From positions 49,409,047 through 49,473,046 of the forward strand of contig NC_090768.1 in the NCBI RefSeq assembly GCF_036898095.1: DNA of 64,000 nucleotides, in the 5' to 3' direction. This DNA comes from Palaemon carinicauda (Eukaryota; Arthropoda; Malacostraca; Decapoda; Palaemonidae). The notes beneath the pieces were generated by a model. The model was not told where the DNA came from, ran no database searches, and saw only the letters and a list, made by a program, of their open reading frames with translations. Made by a program: the position numbers and the translations under genes. Positions 9,871-20,668 of this stretch are shown in pieces (position 1 is the stretch's first letter; each line of letters opens with the position of its first letter).

Positions 9871-11015
9871 TCTATGAACCATTCTCTCGCGGGCCAGAGC
9901 GGAGCCAACCAACGTCAGCCATGTCCCTTTGCGAGAGGCGAACTTCTGAAGTACCCTGTTGACAATCTTGAACGGCGGGAATGCATACAGGTCGAGATGG
10001 GACCAATCCAGCAGAAAAGCATCCACGTGAACTGCTGCTGGGTCTGGAATCGGAGAACAATACAACGGGAGTCTCTAGGTTATCGAGGTAGCGAACAGAT
10101 CTATGGTTGGCTGACCCCACAGGGCCCAAAGTCTGCTGCAAACATTCTTGTGAAGGGTCCACTCTGTGGGGATGACCTGACCCTTCCGGCTAAGGCGATC
10201 TGCCATGACATTCATATCGCCCTGAATGAACCTCGTTACCAGCGTGAGCTTTCGATCTTTTAACCAGATGAGGAGGTCCCTTGCGATCTAGAACAACTTC
10301 CACGAATGAGTCCCTCCCTGCTTGGAGATGTAAGCCAAGGCTGTGGTGTTGTCAGAGTCCACCTCCACCACCTTGTTAAGCTGGAGGGACTTGAAGTTTA
10401 TCAAGGCCAGATGAACCGCCAACAGCTCCTTGCAATAGATGTGAAGTGTCCTTAGCTCCTGATTCCATGTTCCCGAGCATTCCTGTCCGTCCAAAGTCGC
10501 ACCCCAGCCCGTGTCTGATGCGTCAGAGAAGAGACGGCGGTCGGGTTTCTGAACAGCCAAAGGTAGACTTCCTTGAGAAGAAAGCTGTTCTTTCACCACG
10601 TGAGAGTAGACCTCCTCTCTTCGGAAACAGGAACTGAGATCGTCTCTAGCGTCATGTCCTTTATCCAGTGAGCCGCTAGATGATACTGAAGGGGGCGGAG
10701 GTGGCGTCTCCCTAACTCGATGAACAGGGCCAGCGATGAAAGTGTCCCTGTTAGACTCATCCACTACCTGACTGAGCATCGGTTCCTTCTCAGCATGCTC
10801 TGGATGCAATCTAGGGCTTAGTAGATCCTTGGGGCCGACGGAAAAGCCCGAAAAGCTCGACTCTGAAGATCCATACCCAGGTAGACAATGGTCTGGGATG
10901 GGACGAGCTGGGACTCCTCAAAATTGACCAGGAGGCCCAGTTCCTTGGTCAGATCCATAGTCCATCTGAGAATCTCCAGACAGCGACGACTTGTGGGAGC
11001 TCTTAAAAGCTAGTC
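9870..11015 (-). pseudogene. Copy B RT C-terminus and RNase H relic
   Basis: Recognisable pieces in sense order are the RT thumb segment (FRAFPSAPRI type), RNase H with LFSDASDTGWGATLDG, KELLAVHLALINFKS and VDSDNTTALAYIS, then the DLFAT ... YAFPPFKIVNRVLQKF segment. Stops and frameshifts interrupt it, for example after THSWKLF near 10288. The RT fingers and the YLDD region are missing because sequence upstream of 11015 no longer aligns with family 1 pol. Confidence 0.78.
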
Positions 11016-11659
11016 GTCTGACGGAGCTGGACACAAGATCATGGTACTGCTGCACAGTCTGTGAACTGTCAAACATGGGGAAGCGAGGAAGTACAGCGAC
11101 AACCCGAAGCTGTCTAGACTGTCTGGGTCGTACAGACAACTCCTTATCGGGTTGCTGAGGTTGCCGCACTGCGTCACAACAAGTCACTTCTGCTGGTTGT
11201 TGAACGTCTTCCCAGTGACACACTGACTCCGTAAACAAAAAATCCTCTAACAAGGACTAAGCTTGGACTGCATGTCTTGCAACAAAGCTCAAGGTCTATG
11301 GGAGCAGGTGTGGTAACAGACGGGGTTAGCGACTGAAGTGGAACCATTACCCTCCCTGGAAGCATGTTATGCTTAAATAAAAGTCCATAGGAGGCTAAGC
11401 AGCTAAAGGCTCCTCTCCAAATGACAGAGTCCTCAAGGGAATATCAGAAGGAGGGAGAATAGCACTTTCTCATCTACAGGAACCATATCCGAGAAAAGCT
11501 AAGTTCTCTCAGTGAGGGTTTCACTGGTGCAAAAGCAGCAGACTAGAAGGCAACGTTATGAAACTGCTTGACAGTCTAGTGAGTTGGCAACAACCAAAGA
11601 TGTGTGACTGAGGAGCATGCGGTAAGGTATGCAGAGCATGCTGTATGTAGAGCATGCTG

Positions 11660-12180
11660 TAAGGTAAGCAGAGCATGTTGCATGGCGTGCGGCTTATGCT
11701 GCATGGGATGAGGCTCATGCTGCATGGGATGAGGCTCATGCTGCATGGTATGAGGCTCATGCTGCATGGGATGAGGCTCATGCTGCAAGGGATGAGGCTC
11801 ATGCCGCATGCGTTGAGGAGGATGCCGCATGCGTTGAGGAGGATGCCGCATAGTATGAGGCTCCTGCCTCATGGGTTGAGGCGGTTGCCGCATAGCATGA
11901 GGCTCCTGCCTCATGGTTTGAGGAGGATGCCGCATAGCATGAGGCTCCTCATAGCATGAGACTCCTGCCTCATGGGTTGAGGAGGATGCCGCATAGCATG
12001 AGGCTCCTGCCTCATGGGTTGAGGAGGATGCCGCATAGCATGAGACTGCCTCATGGGTAGAGGAGGTTTCCGCATAGCATGAGGCTCCTGCCTCATGGGT
12101 TGAGGAGGATGCCGCATAGCATGAGGCTCCTGCCTCATGGTTTGAGGAGGATGCCGCATAGCATGAGGCTCCTGTGAGGT
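11660..12180. repeat. Degenerate tandem repeats in copy B gag
   Basis: Units near 21 bp, such as CTGCATGGGATGAGGCTCATG at the left and GAGGATGCCGCATAGCATGA with GGCTCCTGCCTCATGGGTT at the right. In sense they encode PHPMQHE and MRHPPQPMRQE. Confidence 0.85.
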
Positions 12181-12289
12181 TCCTGCCTCAAGAGTTGCGT
12201 CTGCCTCAAGGGTTGAGGAGGTAGCTGCGCAGAGAGAGGCTCATGCTGTGAAGAATGCGGTTGCTGCATGCGTTGAGGCGGCTGCCTCA

Positions 12290-12665
12290 TAGCATGAGGT
12301 TCCTGCCTCAAGAGTTGCGTCTGCCTCAAGGGTTGAGGAGGTGGCTGCGCAGAGAGAGGCTCTTGCCTCAAGAGTTGAGGCTCTTGCCTCAAGAGTTGAG
12401 GTTCTTGCCTCAAGAGTTGAGGCTCTTGCCTCAAGAGTTGAGGTTCTTGCCTCAAGAGTTGAGGCTCTTGCCTCAAGAGTTGAGGTTCTTGCCTCAAGAG
12501 TTGAGGCTCTTGCCTCAAGAGTTGAGGTTCTTGTCTCAAGAGTTGAGGCTCTTGCCTCAAGAGTTGAGGTTCTTGCCTCAAGAGTTGAGGCTCTTGCCTC
12601 AAGAGTTGAGGTTCTTGCCTCAAGAGTTGAGGCTCTTGCCTCAAGAGTTGAGGCGGTTGCCGCAT
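12290..12665. repeat. 21-bp minisatellite in copy B gag
   Basis: About fifteen near-perfect units GCCTCAAGAGTTGAGG[CT]TCTT, alternating C and T. Each unit encodes LLRQEPQ in sense. It also contains short inverted arms CTCAA/TTGAG around GAG. Confidence 0.92.
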
Positions 12666-13470
12666 AGCATGAGGCTCCTGCCTCAAGGAAAGTGGAGGTT
12701 GCTGCATAGCGCTGGTACCTGGCAACTCCCAATGCGGCAGCTCACGCATGGAGGCAGGAGGAGCCTCAACATCATACGTCTGGCAGGGTGGACTGCGCAG
12801 AGGTGGAGGAGCGCTCGCAGGAGGAGGTGTGCTAACCTTCTCTGCCTGAAACTCCTGCATCAACACCGCAAGCTGAGACTGCATTGTCTGCAGCATAGAC
12901 CGCTAGAGTTTAAGAAAGACAACAACAAACGGAGCTACTGTCCGTTGAGACTGAGGGTCTAAAACAGCTGGTGCGGCAACAGACGGAGTTACTGCCTGTT
13001 GCGATACCACCTTGCCTCTCTGGGAGGTGTGCAGTTGTCGTACTGCAGCAAGTCCGAACTGACCCAGTGCTAATGGCACCACCTAGGAGTTGGACTTGCG
13101 CGGAAGGGACCGACTTGCACTTAAAAGCTGCAAGATTTGGTCCATGGTTTCTGCGAGAAACCTCTTCCGCAGACGAGGAATAAAAGGGCTCTCTCGTCTT
13201 TGTGTGGGTGGGGTGATCACGTCGGCTACGTGAGTTGGTTACACCCGAAACCACGGAGGGAAACGTCTGTTCGTCGATCAAGGCCTGATGAACCCATAAG
13301 TCCTTCGACGTTACTTCTCCCCTGCTTGGGAGCTTGTAAGAGGTCCCAGACTAGGCGAACAACTGGCACGAACAGACGAACCCTCGAACGCAACACTGTA
13401 ACACTTTGCGCTTATCACTTTATCACTTTTGATTTTCTGTTTGCACTTATTTCACTGAACTCGAAACTTT

Positions 13471-14540
13471 AAGTGGTTTGTACCTGAAACACGCAATTCT
13501 ATCCTTCATTAAAAGTTAGTAATTGCGAAAACAGTATTACAATGTAACAGAAAAACATAATGAAAGATAAATAATTCAGTGGCTGGAAAAGAGACTAAAC
13601 ACTAGATCAAATAAACTACGTTTAAAATCTCTCACCGCCTAAAGCCTGAGAACAAGAATAAAACTCTAGAAACGTTTACCTTCTTCCCCTAAAGAGACTA
13701 GGGAGAAGAGCAAAAACGATAACAACGTTACCCGCTTGAACGAAACGTTTATCCTCCTCTCTCTCCCTCCATCTCTATCTCTCTCTCTCTTGACTTAGAA
13801 CCTGAGAGATGAGCCCAATTATATATATCGTTAAAACATATTATTGTTAAAGGAAAAAAAAAAAAAAAACTGAAAGATTTCCCAAATAAAAAGTTTCTTT
13901 ATTAGAATTAAAACCATTTAAGCTAAGAAAGAATGAACAAAACGATAGAATCGTTCTACTCTTACTGCAACGTGACACCGTGAATACTCTCTCTTTATCG
14001 TAACGATAGAGCGCAAGTTGAACGTTCTGAACGTCAACAACTGCAGAGACAAAACAAAACGTTAGTTCAACTTTGAAAACAGTACGAGACTATCAAAGAA
14101 ATTCTTTCAAAAACATTAAAATAGCAAGAAAAGACCGCCTACTATTAGGAAAGGTCGAATATAAACAAATATAAAAATTAATTTTAATAAGTTTATAATA
14201 AAAGGAAGTTAATCGAAGAGGCCTATAAAAGGCGGAGAGATATAAAATAAATCTATAACTTTTGTTAAGCAAAATTAAGAAAGAGAGTCTATACTCTCTT
14301 CGACACCAACACTTCCGTCTAAGGGAAGGGTCGGCCATTAAAAGTGAAAGAGAGTTCATACTCTCTTCGTCACCAAAATTAAATCAAAAATTAAATCAAA
14401 TTAATTCCAAAAACTTGCTAAGCTAATGATAAAGCTTCCTGAATAGCGAAGGCTAAACTCTAGAGCAAATACATCACCAAATCGTGAGCAATAACTCCAG
14501 AATCAACAGCGTATCCATGTAGGTCTAGCCGGAGGCACGA
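13471..14540 (-). other. Copy B 5' leader
   Basis: AT-rich sequence with a CT-rich run at 13740-13795 and no convincing frame. The part 14390-14540 matches the leader of copy 2 (40525-40680). The part 14050-14390 matches relic D (40850-41230), sharing AAACGTTAGTTCA and CTTCCGTCTAAGGGAAGGGT. Confidence 0.65.
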
Positions 14541-14715
14541 CAGAGGAAAAATTGAGGTGGTGTTGACAAGAAGTACTGGAGTACCTGACCACAGATGGCG
14601 CTGTGGTGTTCACCCCCACCTGTATAGCGATCGCTGGCGTATCCCGACCGTAGATTTCTGTCGGCAACAGAGTTGACAGCTACATGATTATCGGGTAAGA
14701 TTAATATTGAAAAAA
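14541..14715. repeat. Copy B 5' ITR
   Basis: Inverted partner of 7997-8175. The tip in plus orientation is CGGGTAAGATTAATATTGAAAAA. This end is the sense 5' end and probably holds the element promoter, as in other DIRS elements; no TATA box was assigned. Confidence 0.88.
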
Positions 14716-15204
14716 ATCATTTAAATTATTCTTAAGATTTCATACATTTTCTAACGAAAAAAATGTTGACTTAATCATACCATAATTATGTAAAAATTAT
14801 TTTTTAACCACAATTGTAAACAAATTGTAAAGAAATGTATGAAATGGTACTTCCCAGCAAAAATATAAAAGGAACCTCTATTCACAGTTTGAATACCTGT
14901 TTCTTAGACCTATAATCATTTACTTCACGAGACACCTATTTGATGCCCTCCACCATTAGACTGTACAATAAATGTGCAACTTATACTGCATTAGAATTAC
15001 TAAATGAAGGGTAACCCTTATAACCTCAAGAAGTATGTTATAAATCACCATAAATCAATCTTTTTCAACATAAAAAAAAACAGATATATGTACTGTATAA
15101 TCAACACTTATGAATGCCCTAAAATTATTCTTCAAGAAAAAAAAAAATGTTGCTTAGGTCCGACTAATGTGGATGATCAAAGGTCTACTCAAATATCATA
15201 ATTT
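14716..15204. other. AT-rich intron sequence, nothing identified
   Basis: Non-repetitive AT-rich DNA between copy B and relic F. I see no exon with good splice sites and no element ends. Confidence 0.5.
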
Positions 15205-15360
15205 TTAATAATTGATTTGTATTTTTCTCAACTATACTTTGAAAACCTGAGTCCTTAAATAGGAGTATGATTTCAGCAAAGCTGGAAACTCGGCTCTTAA
15301 AATTTATAAAAAGTGTCAGTAGTTACTAGCGGGTAGAGAGGAACCCCCCTACTGGTTGGC
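15205..15360. repeat. Relic F left ITR
   Basis: Imperfect inverted match to 19740-19866, roughly 70 to 80 percent by eye. Confidence 0.55.
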
Positions 15361-15414
15361 CACTTTGGCCTTCAACTAAGAATACATGGCAGTTGATGAG
15401 GAAAGTAAAACTTA

Positions 15415-15500
15415 AAGGACCCAGGTTTGTATAGTTAGGAAAAATCCAAATTACTTTTTTAAAAATTTTATTTGATTATACACTGATACAAAGCCTCATT
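15415..15500. repeat. Relic F ICR-like segment
   Basis: CAGGTTTGTATAGTTAGGAA onward is the reverse complement of the left tip (AACTATAC, GAGTCCTT). The following CACTGATACAAAGCCTCATT resembles the reverse complement of the right tip. Confidence 0.5.
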
Positions 15501-15511
15501 CTTTAACAGGA

Positions 15512-15705
15512 GACATCCTTATAAGGGAGGAAGTTCCTATAACAAAACTAGCTAGTTTAAAATCCTGGACTTATCCTTTACCCTTATTAGGGAGGAAGTT
15601 CCTATAACAAAACTGGGGGGTTTAAAATCCTGGACTTATCCTTTATCCTTATTAGGGAAGAAGTTCCTATAACAAAACTGGGTGGTTTAAAATCCCAGGA
15701 TGCCA
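15512..15705. repeat. Tandem repeat, about 66-bp unit, three copies
   Basis: GGGAGGAAGTTCCTATAACA with AAACT and GTTTAAAATCCTGGACTTAT recurs near 15525, 15591 and 15657. Confidence 0.88.
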
Positions 15706-16600
15706 AACACTTGGACCCAAAGAGGTGCAGGAGTACTGTATTGATCTGAAAAAATACAGGCTAGATATGTTTTACTCATGATCAAGGATGAACACATCTT
15801 TATAAGGCACAGTCTGCTAACCAGAGATATTTTATGATCAGTGTTTTAAAAAGTTGGATTTACCGTATCTTGTAAAAAAGTTAAATTCTAATACAGTATA
15901 GGACTAATACAAGATGTCTTGTAATCCAGTGTTGTTTTAAGACTACTCAGAGATATCTCATGCTATATCATACTTTTGGCAGCGGTACTTGCTGCTGGAG
16001 GTCGTGAGTCATTGAGAAAAAAAAATTTTCACTCGTACGTATCATCAGTAGCACTTCAACTGTCATCCAATTTGCTTTTATTTTTTTTTTGCTTCTTTTT
16101 GCCTGTTCTTATGTGTCTTGATGTTTTGCTTGTCATCTTAGACTGTTTATATGTTATATTCTTTATTTACAACTTTTCTGTTGTATCTTTTGATAGTTAT
16201 TCCCTCGACTACTTTGAGTATTTTGAGATACATCAAGTAACAAGCAATCTTGAGATATCATTTGTTTGTTTTATACCTACTTTTCACCTGTTAAGTTTGG
16301 TTGTTTTATTTCACTTCTTAGACTTTATATGTTAAATTATTAACTCAATACATTGATTCAGTGTTCTTGACCATTTTTTAACACATCTGAGTATATATAT
16401 TTTTTTTTACATCAAGTATTCACCATAAATAGCACTCCAGTCATTATATCCCCGGAAACAATATTTGATAGACCATCGATTTCAAAAATACTCTACCCGT
16501 TATTCAGGACTGCATTTTCCCATTGACATTCCTCCTACTCCCAAAAAGATATTTCCCATAAGACAATGTGTCATCTGTTCTAAAAAAGAAAAAGGGGTGG
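15706..16600. other. AT-rich interior of relic F, no gene
   Basis: An open stretch at 15976-16335 on plus encodes a Leu/Phe-rich peptide. It has no recognisable motif and AT-rich composition, so I do not call a gene. Confidence 0.4.
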
Positions 16601-16609
16601 GGGGACACT

Positions 16610-18375
16610 ATGGGAAAACCAATCAGACAAGTCTCTAACCAAAGACAGTGGAAGACCATGGTACAGAGGCTATGGCAATTCCCAAGACTACAATGGTTTG
16701 ATTTTGGAGTCTCCTTCTCTTAGAAGAGCTGCTTATCATAGCTGAAGAGTCTCTTCTACCCTTAACAAGTGGGATATAGCCATTAAAAAATTACAGTGTA
16801 GTAATTTACCCCTTGATTGAAGAAAAAAAATTTGGTTATCTTAGTGTTGTCAGGTGTATGAGAAACGAGGAAATGTGTAAAGAATAGGCCAGACTATTCA
16901 ATGTATGTACATATAGGCAAAGAAAAAATTAGCTGTAACCAGAGAGGGATCCAATGCAGTACTACAGTATCTGGCCAGTCAAAGGACCCAATACCTTTAG
17001 CCATAGTATCTCGATGTGCTCCTATCCTTATGAGCACTCTGGTAGGAGAGATGGCAAAAATATATTTTCACTACTGCAACCTGAATGGCGCTGTTGCACA
17101 GATGGACCCATTTGTCCCTATGTGCTTGCTCACACAGGAGTCACCAAGACGTGAGAGTGACTGTACTCTTGCCCTTTTATGTACAGGAGTCACCAAGAGT
17201 TGAGTGACTGTATTATAGCCCCTTAATGAACAGGAGAGATTTGTCTCTGCAGGATATTCACACTTACGAGAGCATATACCGAGGAGTATGCGTGAGTACA
17301 AGTTTCAATCTCAGTAGCCAGTTTATCTTCTGAAGAATGTAAGTGCTTTGTAGTGAGTAATCTCATTCGAGAATTCTTTTTCCAATTACTTACTGTGGAG
17401 CACTACCACAAAAATGCATATACTGCATATATTGTACATATACGACAATTCCTCTTCCGAGAAGTGGGAACGCATAATCGTGACCAAGAAACTTCATCAG
17501 TAAATTCTTTATCAAAAGGAAGTGAGTACTCTGTAATTCACGTGAGCCTTAGCAAGCAGGTGAGAATGAGTATCAACCTCATAATAGCAATCATCTTTCA
17601 AGTAGTGGGTGCACTCCTAAGCATATGAGCAAGTGTGAAGATTCATCTTCACGAGCTAGATCTCTTCAGGAGCCTAATAATGCTCCTGGGATACTTGTAC
17701 ACAAAAAGTGAGGATTAACAAGAGTTAGCTCTTCTTCAGACAAGTATGTACCCTATGGAGCTTGTGTGCATGCCATAGCATGCTCACGAGGAGAAGGAAC
17801 TACTTCAAGATATTCAGGTGTGTAAGAGTGCTCTGGGATATAAAAGAGCATGGGAATGAGGATTCACCTCAAGATCTGATTCATTATTAGAGGCATAAGT
17901 GCATTCTGAGCATTCATGGGCATCTTATTGTGCTAGCAATCGTGAGTTTCAACTCCATATAGGTACAGTAGTAGGTTGGCCAGGGCACCAGCCACCCATT
18001 GAGATCCTACCGCTAGAGAGTTATTCAGTCCTTTGACTGGCCAGACAATACTACTGTACATTGGATCCCTCTCTCTGGTTATGGCTTTTTTCTCTTGCAT
18101 ACACATGCACTGAATAGTCTGGCCTATTCTTTACACATTCTCCTGTCCTCATAAACCTGACAACAATGACATTACCAGACAATTCTTCGCTCAAGGGGTT
18201 AACTACTGCAATGTAATTGTTCAGTGGCTATTTTCCTCTAAGTAAGGGTTGAAGACAGACTTTAGCTATGGTAAGGAGCTCTTCTAGAAGGAAACTCCAA
18301 TATAAGACCATTGTTCTCTAGTCTTGGATAATGCCATAGCCTCTGTACCATGGTCTTCCACTATCTTGGGTTAGA
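16610..18375. repeat. Foldback repeat with about 350-bp imperfect inverted arms
   Basis: The left arm 16630-16985 and right arm 18030-18375 are reverse complements with scattered differences. Shared blocks are AGACCATGGTACAGAGGCTA, AATAGGCCAGACTATTCA, CAGAGAGGGATCCAATG and GGCCAGTCAAAGGA. The spacer of about 1 kb has no gene. It contains short repeats of GTGACTGTA and ACAGGAGTCACCAAGA. It could be a foldback DNA element or two inverted copies of one LINE 3' region. Confidence 0.7.
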
Positions 18376-18655
18376 GTTCTCTTGCTTGAGGGTACACTCA
18401 GGAACACTATTCCATCTTATTTATCTTCTTGCTTTTTTAATTTTTTAGTTTATATTTGAAAGATCCATTTTAATACTGTTATTGTTCTTAAAATATTTTG
18501 TTTTAATTGTTCATTATTTTTCTTATAGCTCATTTATTTCCTTTCCTCACTGGGTTATTTTTCCCTATTGTAGCCCTTGGGCTATCTTATAGCATCTTGC
18601 TTTTCCAACTAGGGTTGTAGCTCAACTAGTAATAATAATAATAATAATAATATGA
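18376..18655 (+). mobile_element. LINE 3' end with (AAT)n tail
   Basis: The sequence CTCACTGGGTTATTTTTCCC ... CCAACTAGGGTTGTAGCTCA ends in a TAATAATAA tail. The same 3' region recurs at 43645-43946 and, reversed, at 44476-44700. It looks like the 3' UTR of a non-LTR retrotransposon. Confidence 0.75.
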
Positions 18656-19160
18656 AAATTCTTTGTCCGAACAAACCGTACACTCTTTTACGTTTACGCG
18701 CATGTAAGGAAGAGGTTTAGTCTCATTAAAAAACTCTTCTACTGAAGAGAGAGCTTGCCACACAAAAGTCTTCATTATTTCCTGAGTGTTTATTTCTACC
18801 TTTTTGGAATGACTCCTGCAATCCAGCCTCAGAAGAGATGTAACCACCCTAACTGGTGGTGCCTTTTTCATGACTGTATGAATGGAAGGCCACTGGATAG
18901 GCAGAGAAGCACTCTCCTTTGGGTTAGCACCCAAAGGAGAGGTTGAAATGTCCTTGGGAAGGGAGAGGGGGGGAGCCAACAGCTTTTTCTTTTTCCAGTT
19001 GTCATCATATCAGGTGGAGATGGAACTACTGCAGTTGAGGACCTGTCATCAACTACAACTACAGTAGGGGTTAATGTCAGGCACAGGGAAGTCCTATGGG
19101 TATTTGCTACAATTTTTCCATGGAGAGAATGCCCTTCAACTTTAAAGAAGGCCACAAGGT
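18626..19160 (-). pseudogene. Gag-like relic in F, weak
   Basis: Two overlapping minus-strand frames share content across a frameshift near 18960. They contain SLPKDISTSPLGANPKES and EIMKTFVWQALSSVEEFF. The position near the presumed 5' half of F suggests gag, but I have no firm homology. Confidence 0.25.
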
Positions 19161-19739
19161 CTTCTGAGCCAAGGACTTGGCCTTGTCAATGTTAGACTCA
19201 CTATGGAGTGAAGGGTAGGATTCACCTAATCCCCTGGGGGAATCAGGTTTAACCACCTCACACTACACTAGTGGATATGGAAGATCCGGGTCATTCTGAT
19301 TTTTAGCCGATCCCCGAGGGGAGGAAGACAGAAAAGGCTTACTGACAGAATACCTGAAGGCAACAGAAGAGAACTAGCAGATTTTCTGGCCTCGAGGAAG
19401 ACCCTAAAAGAGAAGTCATGCTTTGCCTTTTTCCATCTCTTGCCATATTCTGCTTTACCCATTGCAGTGACAACTATTCATTATACTCTTTACATAGGGA
19501 AGTTCATGAGCAACCATGCCCACAAGGACACAAGGAATGGGGGTCAACATTACTCCTGCTCATGAAGGTACCGCACTTTCGGCTAGCGATTCCAGGGCAG
19601 GAGAGCATGCCGTTTCTCCATTCTGCGAACAGCAGACATGCTATGTAAAGAAAAAAATTAAAGCAGTCAGGTTAGGGAGATAGAGAGTACACCCATACTG
19701 CTCAGCGATTGAATTCAAAGGGGCTTAACGGTGTACTGT
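19161..19739 (-). other. Relic F 5' part, no clear gene
   Basis: Moderately GC-rich sequence with short frames only; probably the leader or gag start of F. Confidence 0.3.
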
Positions 19740-19866
19740 ACTTGTAAGGAAGTGGGGATTCCTCGCCAGTTCTCAAAAACTGACACCTCGTTACAGATTT
19801 TAACACTGAGTTTCCAGCTTCATTAGATAAGGTTTTGTATCTGTTTAGGAACAAAGGACATTTCGC
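19740..19866. repeat. Relic F right ITR
   Basis: Inverted partner of 15205-15360, ending TTGTATCTGTTTAGGAACAAA, similar to the family 2 tip. Confidence 0.5.
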
Positions 19867-19938
19867 CACTAGCAAATGCTATAAAATTCTTGCTGAACTT
19901 TCATATACTTAATTGTGAGATTATAAATCATGAAAAAT

Positions 19939-20130
19939 GTTATTTTCATTAGTAAAATAAATTTTTGAATATACTTACCCGATGATCATGTAGCTGTCAA
20001 CTCCGTTGCCCGACAGAAATCTACGGTCGGGATACGCCAGCGATCGCTATCCAGGTGGGGGTGTACACAACAGCGCCATCTGTGAGTAGGTACTCAAGTA
20101 CTTCTTGTCAACAAGAACTCAATTTTCTCC
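19939..20130. repeat. Copy 2 3' ITR
   Basis: Inverted partner of 40664-40843. Both carry private variants GATGATCATG, CTATCCAGGTGGGGGTGTAC and GTGAGTAGGTACTCAAGTAC. Confidence 0.9.
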
Positions 20131-20180
20131 TCGGTCCACTGGTTCTCTATGGGGAGGAAGGGCGGGTTCTTTAATTCATG

Positions 20181-20275
20181 ATCATCGGGTAAGTATATTC
20201 AAAAATTTATTTTACTAATGAAAATAACATTTTTCAATATTAATCTTACCCGATGATCATGTAGCTGATTCACAC
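20181..20275. repeat. Copy 2 ICR
   Basis: Same layout as the ICR of copy B, but flanked by GATCATC/GATGATC. It thus carries the copy-2-specific variant also found in both its ITRs. Confidence 0.88.
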
Positions 20276-20668
20276 CCAGGGTGGTGGGTGGAGACCAGCA
20301 TACATGTTAACAAAGAAGCTAAGTATCCCGTATTTCATTTTATCAGTTATTCAAAATAACAAACATAAAATAAATAAGTACCTGGTAAGGAAGTCGACTT
20401 GAACTATTACTCTGCCTTTTTTAAGTACGTCTTCCTTACTGAGCCTAGCGGTCCTCTTAGGATGCTGAACGACTCCTAGGTGCTGAAGTATAAAGGGCTG
20501 CAACCCATACTAAAGGACCTCATCACAACCTCTAACCTAGGCGCTTCTCAAGAAAGAATTTGACCACCCGCCAAATCAACCAGGATGCGGAAGGCTTCTT
20601 AGCCGACCGTACAACCAAAAGAACAACAATAAAAAGTATTCAAGAGAAAGGTTAAAAAGGTTATGGGA

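Larger units (their letters stand above)
11576..13470 (-). pseudogene. Copy B gag relic, Pro/Gln-rich
   Basis: Segments at 13281-12910 and 12896-12135 match the middle of the gag proteins of copies 2 and 3: SSSAEEVSRR, MQSQLAVLMQEFQAEK, PPPLRSPPCQTYDVE and MRELPHWELPGTS. The Pro/Gln region is expanded into many LLRQEPQ heptads. The N-terminal cysteine cluster and the C-terminal half seen in copies 2 and 3 are not found. Stops and frameshifts separate the parts. Between 11576 and 11015 I find only short frames without matches. Confidence 0.75.
111..14715 (-). mobile_element. DIRS family 1 copy B (interrupted by copy A)
   Basis: The element occupies 111-130 and 7997-14715, sense on the minus strand. 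Its 5' ITR is at 14541-14715, its 3' ITR at 7997-8175, and an ICR at 8212-8304 is the reverse complement of both tips. Inside, in sense order, are a leader, a gag relic, an RT-RNase H relic and a YR relic. Relative to copy 3 the gag C-terminus and RT N-terminus are missing; family 1 pol sequence resumes near 11015, so about 3-4 kb has been deleted. All frames carry stops or shifts, so the copy is dead. Confidence 0.85.
15205..19866 (-). mobile_element. Relic F, old DIRS-like element
   Basis: The two ends are inverted imperfect repeats. On the left is AGCTGGAAACTCGGCTCTTA followed by GTGTCAG and GAGGAACCCC. The right end read in reverse has AGCTGGAAACTCAGTGTTAA followed by GTGTCAG and GAGGAATCCCC. 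A segment at 15415-15500 resembles the reverse complements of both tips, an ICR-like arrangement, giving sense on minus. The tips resemble family 2 (TTGTATTTTTC, AACTATAC). The interior holds tandem repeats, a foldback repeat, a LINE 3' end and weak gag-like frames, so it is an old multiply invaded copy. Ends are approximate. Confidence 0.55.

Noticed and set aside
12255..12962. Plus-strand 235-codon frame rich in LLPQELR
   Set aside because: Opposite-strand reading of the 21-bp repeat in copy B gag.
15976..16335. Plus-strand frame with membrane-like Leu/Phe stretches
   Set aside because: AT-rich chance frame inside a decayed element.
19867..19938. Possible left half of relic D beside copy 2
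   Set aside because: No family 1 sequence is visible in this 72-bp stretch.
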